Of a DNA stretch of 64,000 bases, positions 33,633-43,179 are shown piece after piece. A program made the translations under genes and the position numbers. Position 1 is the stretch's first letter; every line of letters begins with the position of its first letter. Source of the DNA: Halobacillus salinarum (GTDB lineage Bacteria > Bacillota > Bacilli > Bacillales > Halobacillaceae); NCBI RefSeq assembly GCF_022919095.1, contig NZ_CP095073.1, positions 4,030,001 through 4,094,000 of the forward strand, in the 5' to 3' direction. The notes beneath the pieces are model-generated. The model did no database searches and was not told the DNA's origin. It worked only from the letters and a program-made list of their open reading frames with translations.

Positions 33633-36600
33633 TTATTCTTGTTCAGAAAAGCCAAGTTCTTTTTCAACATTTTCCCCTACAGCGTTTGGTCCACCTAAGA
33701 TATAGATGTTGGTGGGGCCTAAATCATCAAAAGCTTCTTTTATGCTATCAGGGACATGATCGTTATTTACTAACAAGGATGCTCCATCAAATTTAGCTGC
33801 CAGCACTGATCCGGCTAGTGCATCCGCAAAGTTATTGCCAGTGGAGACAAAGGCTGTTTCAGCCGTATTATTTAAGTTTTTCGCAATAGCAGCAGACGTT
33901 TCAAATCGGTTCTTGCCACTGTAGCGTTTCCCTAGAGGTAATTCCTTAAAGACATCGTTGTTTACGACTCCTTCTCCTCCTGCCACTACGGTTTGCGACA
34001 CACTGCGTAAGACATTCTTTGTTGCAGCAGGCAAATGATCCTTCTCAGTTAAAAGAATGGGATAACCGTTTTCAGCCGCGTAGGGAGCAATCGACAATGC
34101 ATCCGGGAACTTATGTCCATTTACTACAATGGCTTGTTCCGGACTCCCATTTAAGCGGGCGGCAATGTATGCTGCCGTTTTAAAGCGATCGGTTCCATGA
34201 ACTCGTTCTACATCCAGCCCAATTCCTTCCAACTGGTACGCAGTGTAACTGGAAACAGCATTTTCTCCTCCCAGAATAATCGCGTGTGTTGCTCCGAGAC
34301 GCTGGATTTCTTCTCTCACGCTTGTAAGAAGGCGGTCCGTTGAAGTCAGAAGAATCGGCGCATCTTCTTTATAAGCAAGTGGTGCTCCAGCGAGAGCATC
34401 TGCAAAGTTATCTCCGCGGGCAATCACTACTGTATCTGCTTTCTTCCAGCCTTGTTTTGAAATTTCTACAGCTGTTTCATAGCGGTCATCACCAGATAAC
34501 CGTTTATCTCCTGTATGTTCACCACCGTCGTCTTCATCGTTCTCAGAGCTTTTTATTTCGATGGACGTGGCAGCTTTTAGATTTCCATAATCAGCTTCAA
34601 TGGTTGTCGTTCCAGCTTTTTCAGCTGTTATGACGCCTTCTTCATTAACCGTAATGTTCTCATTACTGGACGTCCAATCAGCCAGACTGCCATCAAGGGC
34701 AAAGGAATTCTCATACAAATCAATTCCCGTTAAACCTAGACGCTGTTCTTCTCCAACCGTAATTTCTCCATCTCCTTGAATGATAATTTTTCCTAACGAT
34801 ACATCTTCAGGGTCGACGGCATCGATGGTAATGGTACTTGATTTTTCACCACTTGTCGCTGTGATTTCAGCCGTTCCATCTTTAAGGACATTCATTTCTC
34901 CCTGATCATCAATCTTCACAACAGATTCATCACTCGACTTCCATTCAACCTCGACATTAGGGAATTGAGTGAGTTCTACCATGTAATTGCTCGTTACTTC
35001 CCGGAAATCCCCGAACAATTTCAAAGATCGTTTTGTGCCCGTTGCTACTTTCATTTTTTTATTGCGAAGAGAGTCATCTGCGATGTAAACTTCAGTGAGC
35101 AACGGCTTAAACTTATAGTTCAGCTGATCATCACTTACTTTTAATAGACCTGTACCTAAGAGATTGCCTTCTTCCTTCGAAACGTAACCCTTCGAGGCCG
35201 CGTTCCCTGTAACCGTGTAGGTCACGCCATCCACTTCCCATTCCTGAAGGGTATGAAGATGGCCAAATAATACTTGAACATTCGAATCAGGATGATTCTT
35301 CTTATAATCTCCTAAAATTGTTTCTAACTGCTTGGCGTCTTTTGGATTCATTTCATGCTTCGTTTCGAAATCATCTTTCGTCAAGACATGGTTCGTCACG
35401 ACGACGTTCTTCTTATCATTGTTATCAAGAACCTGCTTTAAGTAATGGAACTGCGTGGAATCAGATACGGAAATGCTTTGGCCGTAAGCTGTGTTCAGTC
35501 CAATAAATAAAGTATTTCCATATTCCAAATGATAGGTTGGGCTGCCAAAGTACTCATAGTAGTAATCAAGATTACCTTGGAAAGATTCGTGGTTACCCGG
35601 TACAATAAGCAATGGTTTCTTAAGCATATCCTTGTATTTTTCCGCGGTTTCGTACTCGTCTTTAAAGGCTGTATCGACAATATCTCCTACATGAATGGCA
35701 AAAGGTGTATCTTCTTTAGCTACTCTTGAATATACTTCATCTGAAAAACGGTTCCCTTGCGTATCAGGAATGACGGAAACCTGGAAATGATCAGGATCAT
35801 CAGGCTGCTTAAGGGACTCAATCGTAATCGTACGATCCACCTTCTCCATTTCGTTTCCTGCTTCGTCTTTTGCGGTGATGGTAAGGTGATGCTGACCATC
35901 TTTAAATGGTTGACTACCAAGTGCATACCCGTCTCCTGTAGCCTCATCGTAATAAACATCCAGTTTCTGATCACCCATCATTACATGAATGTCTTCCTCT
36001 TTCACTCCACTTTGGCTGTCTTTGCCCTTGAAGGATACGCGAGGTGTTCTCGATTGAACGTTTACACCTTCAACAGGGGCCACATCATCAATGACAGGCG
36101 GAGTTGTGTCTTCACTTAAATCTACTGTAAACGTCCGCTCAAGGCTTGGAACAGATAGATTTCCTTCCTCGTCTTCCGCTTCCACCTTTACGGTATGCTC
36201 CCCTTCTGCTAAATTCTTCACCTGCAGGCTGATTTTCCCTGTTGAAGCATCATATTCATAATCTGTTTTTTCACCATCGACCCAAGCCTGAATGGAGTCT
36301 TGATTCACTCCTGATAGATTATCAGTCAGGGTTGCGGAAACTTCAAAGCTATCTTTATATACGGTGCTCGCAGATGGCTTGATGTCTGAGAATTCCGGCC
36401 CGTTATTATCCTGCTCCTGATCGGTATAGATATATTTCAAATCATCTAAGTAGAGCGTTCCGGAATAATCATCGATGTTCTTATTCGTCTCAACGGAATA
36501 CATGTAGTCAAAGACAATCGGCAGCTCCCACGACTCAGGAATGTCCACCTCAAGGTATTTCCAGCCGGTCCAGTCCACTCTCCATACCGAGTCCAATGTT

Positions 36601-39239
36601 TTTTTCGAACCATTGACGTCAAAAATCAAACGTACCCATGGGGCTTTTCCATCCCCGTATAACCAGAAACCAAATTTCTTCGGCATGATATCAGTTTTAT
36701 ACGACTGGTACATTTCTTCCGCTTGTTCATCGGTCCAATGATCGCCTTTATACCAGTGGGGAACAATATTAATCGTTCCATTATACCTTCTTGCCCATTT
36801 GCTGGAATCATAGGAAACCTTTAAACTGCGGTTACCAGATTTCACATGCTCAGTGGAAAATGATGGATTGCTATCCATTCCTCCATAATGTGTTTTATCA
36901 AACATGAAACCTGATAAGTGGTATCCACTAATATCATACGTTTCAAAATCATCGACGATTTGTTCGGTTAAACCGACAATCACAGATGAAGAGATTTCCT
37001 GGTCTCCGATCTTAGCTGTGATTTCCCCTTTACCATTTTCAGACGTAATGGTGAGGACACCATCATCACTCACCGTCCCAATGGATTTATCGACCTTCCA
37101 TTCAGCAACTTTGTTATCAATTAAGATTTTGCTCCCTTTATAGTAAGCATTTAAATCCAGATGAATTTCATCACCCTTCTGGACAATAAGGTCTCCATTA
37201 TGCTTGAATTCAAGCTTATCAATGGTATCGGTAACTTGGACGTTTGCTTTTCCTTCGATACCGCCAGCTTTCGCTGTAACTGTCCCATCTACGGATTGGT
37301 CAGAAGCAGTGAGTACACCATCTGGATTGATCTCACCCGCATCGGTTGACCATGTCACTGAAGTAAAGTCAGAAGGAAGTGTATGCCCGTTCTCATCTGT
37401 CACTCTTGCTTCAAATTTAAATTGTGCGCCTTTATAGATGGTAATATCTTTATCTACATAGATGTGTCCAACATGCTGTGAACGTCCTATGTTAGAAGCA
37501 AACAAGATAGCGTTTGAAACTGGGCGTGAGCTTCCATCACTTGGATGATTGACAGTCGATAGTTTAGAAGAGCCTGCACGCTTTGCAATCATTTCGGTAG
37601 AGCCTCCACCATCTAATCCGACTGCGCTGACAACTCCCAGCTTCTCCATTTCTTCCGCCATTTTTGTAAGACTCACGCCGTCACTCTCATCAAAAAGTGT
37701 ACTTGGCTGGTCAAAGGTTACGGCAATCACCTCATTCTTTTCTGTCACACCAATCGCCGTACGTGCCTTACTGGCGGTGACTAGGGCGCTTCCATAACTC
37801 TGTAAAAGTTCTTCTTTTGTTAAAGCTTTTCCATCCTTCACTAACCAGTTATAGCCTGAAGAAGCAACGACGACATCGTTGGCGAGCGTACGATCTTTCC
37901 CTTTATAAAGGTTAAAGGTAAACGAAACTTTCGTACCCTCTTGCATCGTACTCTTTACGACATCTGCTTTGTCATTAAATCCTCCGATGATCACACCATC
38001 TTTTGGAATTTCAATTTCTTCTGCTGAATCATAAATCTTGTCAATCGTTCCTTGATAGGTTTGTCCCGCTTTTAACTGGCCAGGATTTTTAATCCCTTTA
38101 ACAACAGCAAGAGCCCCATCATTAACAAAATCTCCATCTCGGTCCTGAAATTCAAGCTTGCCTGATTGAGTTAATTTTGGTGTATAAAGAATCAGCTTGT
38201 TATGAGCATTCTCGTTTCGATTCAAGCCGTCTATGTCGATATAATCTCCTTGATATTGGATCGTCCCCTCCATAGACAAAGTATCAACAAAGGCTTGATT
38301 ATCTTCGTCTACTCCAAATACGGGATGGATCTCTACCTGCGAAGGGGATGAGTGATTAACTAACAGGGATTGTCCCTTCACCTGCAGTCCCATGTTCATA
38401 CCTGTCTGCATGTTAAACATATCAGCATTGACACCAGCGACAACTTCTGTCCCCTGGAGTTTCTCACGCTGGGCTTGTTTTAAAACCTCTTCTCTTGCCA
38501 CTACTCGATCTAACGCAGAGGATGTAGTGATATGGACATTATCCTTATTCAGGTCAGCCTTCACGATGTTCATTCTTTCGTTCATGTCGCTGCTGTCTAA
38601 ATTGGAAATTTGCATTTCCTTATAATCGATGCCTTTGGATAAAGTCTCATCGGTTAACGTTTTCCTTTTTTCAGGAATTTTTTCAGGAATGTCTACCCCG
38701 TTCAGTTCGATCGTCCTGCCTAATTGATTTTCGGCAAAGGCAAGCGCTTCTTTTCTCATATCTTTTCCTGAATTATCTGTCGTCGGATTTCCAACAAACA
38801 CAATATATCCATTTTCAGGAATATGTATGCCGCTGATATACCTTGCACCTGCGTCTAATGCTTTTCCATCCGGATGTTCACTAGAAAACTGGTTTCCGTA
38901 ATAGTCGATGTAGCTGACTAATTTTCCATCCTCTACAATGAGCGTAACTCCCCAGCCAGCGATTTCTTCCCCTCTAGTAATCGTTAAGGTTTCCCCTTGC
39001 TCCCAGTCATACAACCCCGCTCTCCCTCCAGGAAACGGCGTTACTGGATCTGGGTTGACATCAGAAATCTCTAAACGGTCACCATCTGCATTCTGAATAT
39101 ACTGGCTATATTCAGAAGTTGCTTTTACATCAGCGGTTTCTTCTTTTTGACCCGATTCAGCAAAAACTGATGGTGATAAGTTCGAAACAAGAAGAAGAAA
39201 AATGAAAAACACGACAGACACTTTTTGAAACTTTTTCAC
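33633..39239 (-). CDS. giant cell-wall phosphodiester glycosidase / metallophosphoesterase
   Basis: 1868 residues from GTG 39239; AAGGAGGGAAAA precedes it, and an in-frame ATG at 39257 would swallow that site. Signal peptide (1-27); NAGPA-type phosphodiester glycosidase (about 205-590, with VGLDGGGSTEM and GSSRPVSNAILF); Big-2 repeats (about 600-760); a carbohydrate-binding-like sandwich (about 765-970); Ig-like repeats (980-1150); calcineurin-type metallophosphoesterase (about 1155-1390: SVIPDTQGNRF, HVGDIVDT, VPGNHES, VLFGHLHTL); further Big repeats; and three CWB2 modules (1578-1868, e.g. RLSGDDRYETAVEIS) that bind secondary wall polymer. Both catalytic centres look complete. It may strip GlcNAc-phosphodiesters from teichoic acid and then use the phosphate (inference). 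A cre-like site is upstream. Confidence 0.9.
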   Translation of the reverse strand: MKKFQKVSVVFFIFLLLVSNLSPSVFAESGQKEETADVKATSEYSQYIQNADGDRLEISDVNPDPVTPFPGGRAGLYDWEQGETLTITRGEEIAGWGVTLIVEDGKLVSYIDYYGNQFSSEHPDGKALDAGARYISGIHIPENGYIVFVGNPTTDNSGKDMRKEALAFAENQLGRTIELNGVDIPEKIPEKRKTLTDETLSKGIDYKEMQISNLDSSDMNERMNIVKADLNKDNVHITTSSALDRVVAREEVLKQAQREKLQGTEVVAGVNADMFNMQTGMNMGLQVKGQSLLVNHSSPSQVEIHPVFGVDEDNQAFVDTLSMEGTIQYQGDYIDIDGLNRNENAHNKLILYTPKLTQSGKLEFQDRDGDFVNDGALAVVKGIKNPGQLKAGQTYQGTIDKIYDSAEEIEIPKDGVIIGGFNDKADVVKSTMQEGTKVSFTFNLYKGKDRTLANDVVVASSGYNWLVKDGKALTKEELLQSYGSALVTASKARTAIGVTEKNEVIAVTFDQPSTLFDESDGVSLTKMAEEMEKLGVVSAVGLDGGGSTEMIAKRAGSSKLSTVNHPSDGSSRPVSNAILFASNIGRSQHVGHIYVDKDITIYKGAQFKFEARVTDENGHTLPSDFTSVTWSTDAGEINPDGVLTASDQSVDGTVTAKAGGIEGKANVQVTDTIDKLEFKHNGDLIVQKGDEIHLDLNAYYKGSKILIDNKVAEWKVDKSIGTVSDDGVLTITSENGKGEITAKIGDQEISSSVIVGLTEQIVDDFETYDISGYHLSGFMFDKTHYGGMDSNPSFSTEHVKSGNRSLKVSYDSSKWARRYNGTINIVPHWYKGDHWTDEQAEEMYQSYKTDIMPKKFGFWLYGDGKAPWVRLIFDVNGSKKTLDSVWRVDWTGWKYLEVDIPESWELPIVFDYMYSVETNKNIDDYSGTLYLDDLKYIYTDQEQDNNGPEFSDIKPSASTVYKDSFEVSATLTDNLSGVNQDSIQAWVDGEKTDYEYDASTGKISLQVKNLAEGEHTVKVEAEDEEGNLSVPSLERTFTVDLSEDTTPPVIDDVAPVEGVNVQSRTPRVSFKGKDSQSGVKEEDIHVMMGDQKLDVYYDEATGDGYALGSQPFKDGQHHLTITAKDEAGNEMEKVDRTITIESLKQPDDPDHFQVSVIPDTQGNRFSDEVYSRVAKEDTPFAIHVGDIVDTAFKDEYETAEKYKDMLKKPLLIVPGNHESFQGNLDYYYEYFGSPTYHLEYGNTLFIGLNTAYGQSISVSDSTQFHYLKQVLDNNDKKNVVVTNHVLTKDDFETKHEMNPKDAKQLETILGDYKKNHPDSNVQVLFGHLHTLQEWEVDGVTYTVTGNAASKGYVSKEEGNLLGTGLLKVSDDQLNYKFKPLLTEVYIADDSLRNKKMKVATGTKRSLKLFGDFREVTSNYMVELTQFPNVEVEWKSSDESVVKIDDQGEMNVLKDGTAEITATSGEKSSTITIDAVDPEDVSLGKIIIQGDGEITVGEEQRLGLTGIDLYENSFALDGSLADWTSSNENITVNEEGVITAEKAGTTTIEADYGNLKAATSIEIKSSENDEDDGGEHTGDKRLSGDDRYETAVEISKQGWKKADTVVIARGDNFADALAGAPLAYKEDAPILLTSTDRLLTSVREEIQRLGATHAIILGGENAVSSYTAYQLEGIGLDVERVHGTDRFKTAAYIAARLNGSPEQAIVVNGHKFPDALSIAPYAAENGYPILLTEKDHLPAATKNVLRSVSQTVVAGGEGVVNNDVFKELPLGKRYSGKNRFETSAAIAKNLNNTAETAFVSTGNNFADALAGSVLAAKFDGASLLVNNDHVPDSIKEAFDDLGPTNIYILGGPNAVGENVEKELGFSEQE

Positions 39240-39320
39240 TACTTTTCCCTCCTTCATTTGGTTTACACCTAAAATTATAAGAGAGAAAGATTAATGGATT
39301 ATTATGAGAATGTACCTTAG

Positions 39321-39334
39321 TGTAAACGTTTAAA
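39321..39334. promoter_or_regulatory. cre-like site upstream of the giant wall protein gene
   Basis: TGTAAACGTTTAAA, 13 of 14 matches to the cre consensus and nearly palindromic, 80 bases from the start codon. Confidence 0.6.
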
Positions 39335-39500
39335 TTAGGAGATTCTTCCTAAGAATCGTCATTTTTTTCATTATTAATGAGAATTCAGCTGAATATGTCG
39401 CATATATTTGAAATTACTAGGAATTAAGGACCTGTGAACCTGAATTTTTCGCTTTACAAAATTTACTTATATTTACAGAACCATTAAATTCTCAATGGAT

Positions 39501-39540
39501 AAAAAAAGGTTTCGCCCATTTTGAGCGAAACCTTTTTTCA
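39501..39540 (-). terminator. terminator of the alcohol dehydrogenase/BCCT/Fae-like operon
   Basis: AAAAAAGGTTTCGC / GCGAAACCTTTTTT stem, directly after the aldehyde dehydrogenase stop. Confidence 0.9.
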
Positions 39541-39541
39541 T

Positions 39542-40996
39542 TTAGTCTATACCAATAGATAAATATTTTGTTTCCAAGAAGGCTTCAATACCTTCTGATC
39601 CTCCTTCTCTTCCTAAGCCGCTTTGTTTCATCCCTCCAAATGGAGCCTGAGCTGTGGATGGAGCTCCATGATTCCAGCCGATAATTCCATAGTCTAATGC
39701 CTCAGCGAATTTCGTGCCTCGCGCCATGCTTTCTGTGAAATAATAAGCGGCCAAACCAAACGGAGAATCATTAGCTAATCGAATGGCTTCCTCATCCGAT
39801 TCTATTTTTTGGATCGGTACAACGGGTCCAAATGTCTCTTCCTTCATGCAAAGCATGTCTTCTTTTGCCTCCAGAAGGAGCGTTGGTGGATAGAAAGGTG
39901 CATCTTGAACGTCATTTTGATAACCTTTGCCGCCAACTTCTGCCTTCGCTCCCCTTTTTAATGCATCCTCTACGTGACGAACTACTTTATCATAACCTGC
40001 CTGATTAATGAGAGGACCTATATCTACGTTGTCCTCCAAACCATTTCCTACCTGGAGTTCCTCAATTTTAACCTTTAGTTTGGATACAAACGCATCATAG
40101 ATCCCGGACTGCACGTATAAACGATTTGCACATATGCACGTCTGTCCGGCATTTCTGAATTTGGATGCCATCGTTCCTTCAATCGCTTTTTCTATATCAG
40201 CATCATCCAGCACTATAAGAGGAGCTTGACCTCCCAATTCCAAGGAAATATTTTTGATTAGATCCGCACTTTGCTTCATAAGCAGCCTTCCCACCTCTGT
40301 TGAACCGGTGAACGTTAGTTTACGAACTTCCTCACTTGTTTGGATCGTTTCACTAAACACTTCATCTGGTGTGACCACCATATTTACGACACCACTTGGA
40401 AGGCCGGCCTCATCTGCACACTCCATTAACTTTGCCGCTGTTAAAGGAGTTTCCTTGGGAGGTTTCACAATAAATGTGCAGCCTGCTGCAAGGGCTGGAG
40501 CCATCTTTCTAGTAATCATAGCTGCTGGAAAATTCCATGGAGTAATGGCTGCAACGACTCCCAAAGGTTGTTTCAAAACTTGAATCCTTTGACCATTGCT
40601 TTTCGAAGGAATAGTCTTTCCATAGACTCGTTTGCCTTCTTCTGCGTACCATTTAACAAAGGAAGCAGCATATAAGACTTCGCCTCTAGCTTCTTTCAAT
40701 GGTTTTCCATTCTCCAAAGTAATGATTCGGGCAATCTCTTCCTTTCTTTCAATGATCCGCTGATAAAATTTTTCCAAATAATTGGAGCGATCTTCTGCAG
40801 TGAATCTTCGCCATATTTCAAATGCGGCCTGTGCTCCTTCAATAGCACCAAGTACGTCTTCCTTTGTCCCATCAGGCATGGTACCAATTATTTCTTTTGT
40901 AGCAGGATTGATGATAGAGAAGGTTGCTGAGTATTTACCTGTCCATTCACCGTTTACATAGTTTAATAGATTTAATGGCTCCGTACTGGTTTTCAT
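39542..40996 (-). CDS. NAD(P)+ aldehyde dehydrogenase, succinate-semialdehyde type (copy 1)
   Basis: 484 residues, full ALDH length. Cofactor region with PWNFPAAM and the FTGSTEVG turn; catalytic Glu in LELGGQAPLIV and catalytic Cys in NAGQTCICAN; C-terminal GMKQSGLGREGG. This is the GabD-like subgroup (succinate-semialdehyde dehydrogenase), though these enzymes accept several aldehydes. AAAGGGGG precedes the ATG. It is the last gene of the operon with the Fae-like protein, BCCT carrier and zinc alcohol dehydrogenase. A second copy at 46997-48451 has the same length and is highly similar along its whole length (by eye), implying duplication within this region. Confidence 0.93.
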   Translation of the reverse strand: MKTSTEPLNLLNYVNGEWTGKYSATFSIINPATKEIIGTMPDGTKEDVLGAIEGAQAAFEIWRRFTAEDRSNYLEKFYQRIIERKEEIARIITLENGKPLKEARGEVLYAASFVKWYAEEGKRVYGKTIPSKSNGQRIQVLKQPLGVVAAITPWNFPAAMITRKMAPALAAGCTFIVKPPKETPLTAAKLMECADEAGLPSGVVNMVVTPDEVFSETIQTSEEVRKLTFTGSTEVGRLLMKQSADLIKNISLELGGQAPLIVLDDADIEKAIEGTMASKFRNAGQTCICANRLYVQSGIYDAFVSKLKVKIEELQVGNGLEDNVDIGPLINQAGYDKVVRHVEDALKRGAKAEVGGKGYQNDVQDAPFYPPTLLLEAKEDMLCMKEETFGPVVPIQKIESDEEAIRLANDSPFGLAAYYFTESMARGTKFAEALDYGIIGWNHGAPSTAQAPFGGMKQSGLGREGGSEGIEAFLETKYLSIGID

Positions 40997-41013
40997 TAAT
41001 TATCCCCCTTTAA

Positions 41014-41541
41014 TCAATCGCCTTTATAGAAATTGTTCCGAGCACTTTCATAGAAAGTAAGTTGTTGTTGTACATACGTGTCGGTCACCGGCTGGATCGC
41101 CTTGACTATGGCATCAAACATTGCCCTTCTTGAATTTAAACGAATGGAAGTTTCATCTTTGGCATCAGGATCAACCCAGCAGGCAACAAGCAATGCAAGA
41201 TCTTCAATATCTTCTTTGCTAATATATCCTTCTTTAACAGCGTCCAGCACTCCTTGGCTTAATCCGATCTGCGCCGCACCGGAAAAAAAACGTCCATATT
41301 CTTCATCTTCAAGGGTTACTTTATTCACTACGATTGTAGTGGGTCTTACAAGTTGATTTGCACCTAAGCAGGCAAGAAAAGGAACGTGTCCTTTGGACGG
41401 ACTAGCCAATGAGCGAATCGTTTCTGCATAAGCATTACTTCCTCTTTCACTCAACACCACATTTATATGGACTCCATTCGGCAGATCTCCACCGTATGCT
41501 TCACCAAATTTACCATCATATTTCTTGCTCTTCACGCTCAT
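41014..41541 (-). CDS. formaldehyde-activating enzyme (Fae)-like protein
   Basis: 175 residues, the size of Fae. Line-up with methylotroph Fae by eye: KFGEAYGGDLPNGVHINVVL matches the KVGEALVGDGNEVAHIDL region with the proposed catalytic His (here His25); GHVPFLACLGANQLVRPTTI and VVNKVTL match GHTPLLAV-PN--KP-T---KVTI; FFSGAAQIGLSQGVLDAVKEG matches FGPAQ-AVA-AV-D-V--G; DLALLVACWVDPDAKDE matches DL-I-VGVFIHP-A-D. Fae couples formaldehyde to tetrahydromethanopterin, which Bacillaceae are not known to make, so another pterin or a sensor/scavenger role must be considered. AAAGGATGAG precedes the ATG. It is encoded between a BCCT carrier and an aldehyde dehydrogenase. Confidence 0.8.
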   Translation of the reverse strand: MSVKSKKYDGKFGEAYGGDLPNGVHINVVLSERGSNAYAETIRSLASPSKGHVPFLACLGANQLVRPTTIVVNKVTLEDEEYGRFFSGAAQIGLSQGVLDAVKEGYISKEDIEDLALLVACWVDPDAKDETSIRLNSRRAMFDAIVKAIQPVTDTYVQQQLTFYESARNNFYKGD

Positions 41542-41586
41542 TCTTTTCTCATCCTTTCCTCTATAATTTGGAAAATAGATTTTTCT

Positions 41587-43179
41587 TTAAATAGACGCAT
41601 CCTTGTATTCTTTCGTCTGCTCTTTTCCGCTCACCTCCGCTATGAAGTTGTTATTTTCTCTATAAGAATTGGTTTTGTCATACGCCCATGGATTTTTGGC
41701 AATTTTCATTAAAGAACCAAACACAATTAATTCTAATAACAATGCGGGCACCCCTCCCAGGTTATTCAGCATCTTAACCCCATCAATATTAGCAAAGCTA
41801 ATCATAGTCCACGAAATGATGCTGACAGTAACTCCCCAAACCACTTTAATGAGTGTAGAAGGCTCAGGATTTTCCGGGGAAATCCCGTGTGAACTGATGC
41901 CGCTCATAGCAGCATTGTTTGAGTCACAGGCAGTGACAAACGTAACGAAGACGATAAAAATAAAGAAAGGAATGATTAGTTTCGACCAAGGCAGAGCTGC
42001 AAACACGCCGTACAAAACAGTTTCCGGACCACTGGACGTAAGAAGTTCCGTCAGCCCTCCACCATTCAAATCCATAAAAACAGCGGTTCCTCCAAAGACA
42101 CTTATCCAAACGGCACCAAAGATAGCAGGGAAAACAAAATTTACCAGAATCACAGTTTTCACTTTATAACCATAGGCAATTCTTCCAAGAAACAAAGAAA
42201 TAATCATTGCCCAGGCAAACCAGCTCGCCCAATAGAAAGTGGTCCATGATCCCGGCCAAGAATCTTTGGATAACTCTCCGGTAAATAAACTTTTTTCAAA
42301 GAAATTAGAAAGAAAATTTCCAAATGCTTCTGTTCCTGCATTCAGCATGAAGCTTGTTGGGCCGACAATAAATACAAATATAGTAATCAGCACGAACGCT
42401 CTCATATTAATGTTCGAAAGATATCTGATTCCTTTCATTAAACCAGTAGAGGAAGAAATTACAAACGTAAACATAACTACACCAGCTACAATTGCCCATA
42501 AGACCGGGGTACTCTTAATCCCAGATACGTAATTGATCCCTCCTGATAGGTTTAATATGCTTGTTCCCATCGAAGCGGCCATTCCCGTTGCTAACGTGTA
42601 CAAGGAGATCCCATCTACAAGACTACCAACCTTCCCGCTCATCACCCTTTTTCCAAGTAAAGGAACGAGAGGAGAACTTAAACTGTATGGATTTTTCATA
42701 TTATAGTAAGAAAATGCAAAAACAATGGTTGGAACGGTATAAATCGCATATGGTGTGATCGTCCAATGCAGATACATTGTTGAAAGAGCAAACATTGCAG
42801 CCTCTGGAGTATGAGGCTCGATCCCTAAAGAAGCCGGAGGTTGTGATAAGTGATAAACCGGCTCTACCAAAGACCAGAATGTTAATGTTGCGATTGTGGT
42901 CGTAAGCGCGATAGCAAACCAGCTCATCATCCCCAAAGTTGGCTTCGCATCTTTTCCTCCAATTTTCACATCGCCCAATGGAGAAAAATAAGCCAGCACA
43001 CATCCAGCAACCATCAATAACCCGCCAACACTAAACAACCACCCCATCTCATTAATGACCCAGTTATTTGCACTAGTCGTTACTTGAACAAACACATCTT
43101 TCTTAAAAAGACTGAGGACAGCTGCTCCAATCAACAGCAAAAACGGCGGCCAGAAAACGGCGTGACGCAACTTAGGCAT
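41587..43179 (-). CDS. BCCT-family transporter of the Fae-like operon
   Basis: 530 residues with about 12 membrane segments. It shares with the carrier at 1369-2919 SLGIEP, PTIVFAF-YYNMK and GRIAYGYKVKTV. The usual WG-AEP-H motif is altered to FWSLVEPVYH, TM4 reads LHWTITPYAIY and TM8 FYWASWFAWAM, so the aromatic cage of betaine carriers is again incomplete. Probably Na+- or H+-coupled uptake of a small quaternary or related amine that the co-encoded enzymes oxidise (inference). It overlaps the alcohol dehydrogenase stop by 8 bases, with a weak ribosome site, so translation is likely coupled. Confidence 0.9.
   Translation of the reverse strand: MPKLRHAVFWPPFLLLIGAAVLSLFKKDVFVQVTTSANNWVINEMGWLFSVGGLLMVAGCVLAYFSPLGDVKIGGKDAKPTLGMMSWFAIALTTTIATLTFWSLVEPVYHLSQPPASLGIEPHTPEAAMFALSTMYLHWTITPYAIYTVPTIVFAFSYYNMKNPYSLSSPLVPLLGKRVMSGKVGSLVDGISLYTLATGMAASMGTSILNLSGGINYVSGIKSTPVLWAIVAGVVMFTFVISSSTGLMKGIRYLSNINMRAFVLITIFVFIVGPTSFMLNAGTEAFGNFLSNFFEKSLFTGELSKDSWPGSWTTFYWASWFAWAMIISLFLGRIAYGYKVKTVILVNFVFPAIFGAVWISVFGGTAVFMDLNGGGLTELLTSSGPETVLYGVFAALPWSKLIIPFFIFIVFVTFVTACDSNNAAMSGISSHGISPENPEPSTLIKVVWGVTVSIISWTMISFANIDGVKMLNNLGGVPALLLELIVFGSLMKIAKNPWAYDKTNSYRENNNFIAEVSGKEQTKEYKDASI

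Larger units (their letters stand above)
39240..39541. other. intergenic region upstream of the giant wall protein gene
   Basis: AT-rich promoter region with a cre-like site (39321-39334) and, at the far end, the aldehyde dehydrogenase terminator (39501-39540). No supported coding frame. Confidence 0.6.

Noticed and set aside
33443-33796. 117-codon plus-strand frame near the end of the giant wall protein gene
   Set aside because: It passes through the terminator and the CWB2 coding part of the opposite strand.
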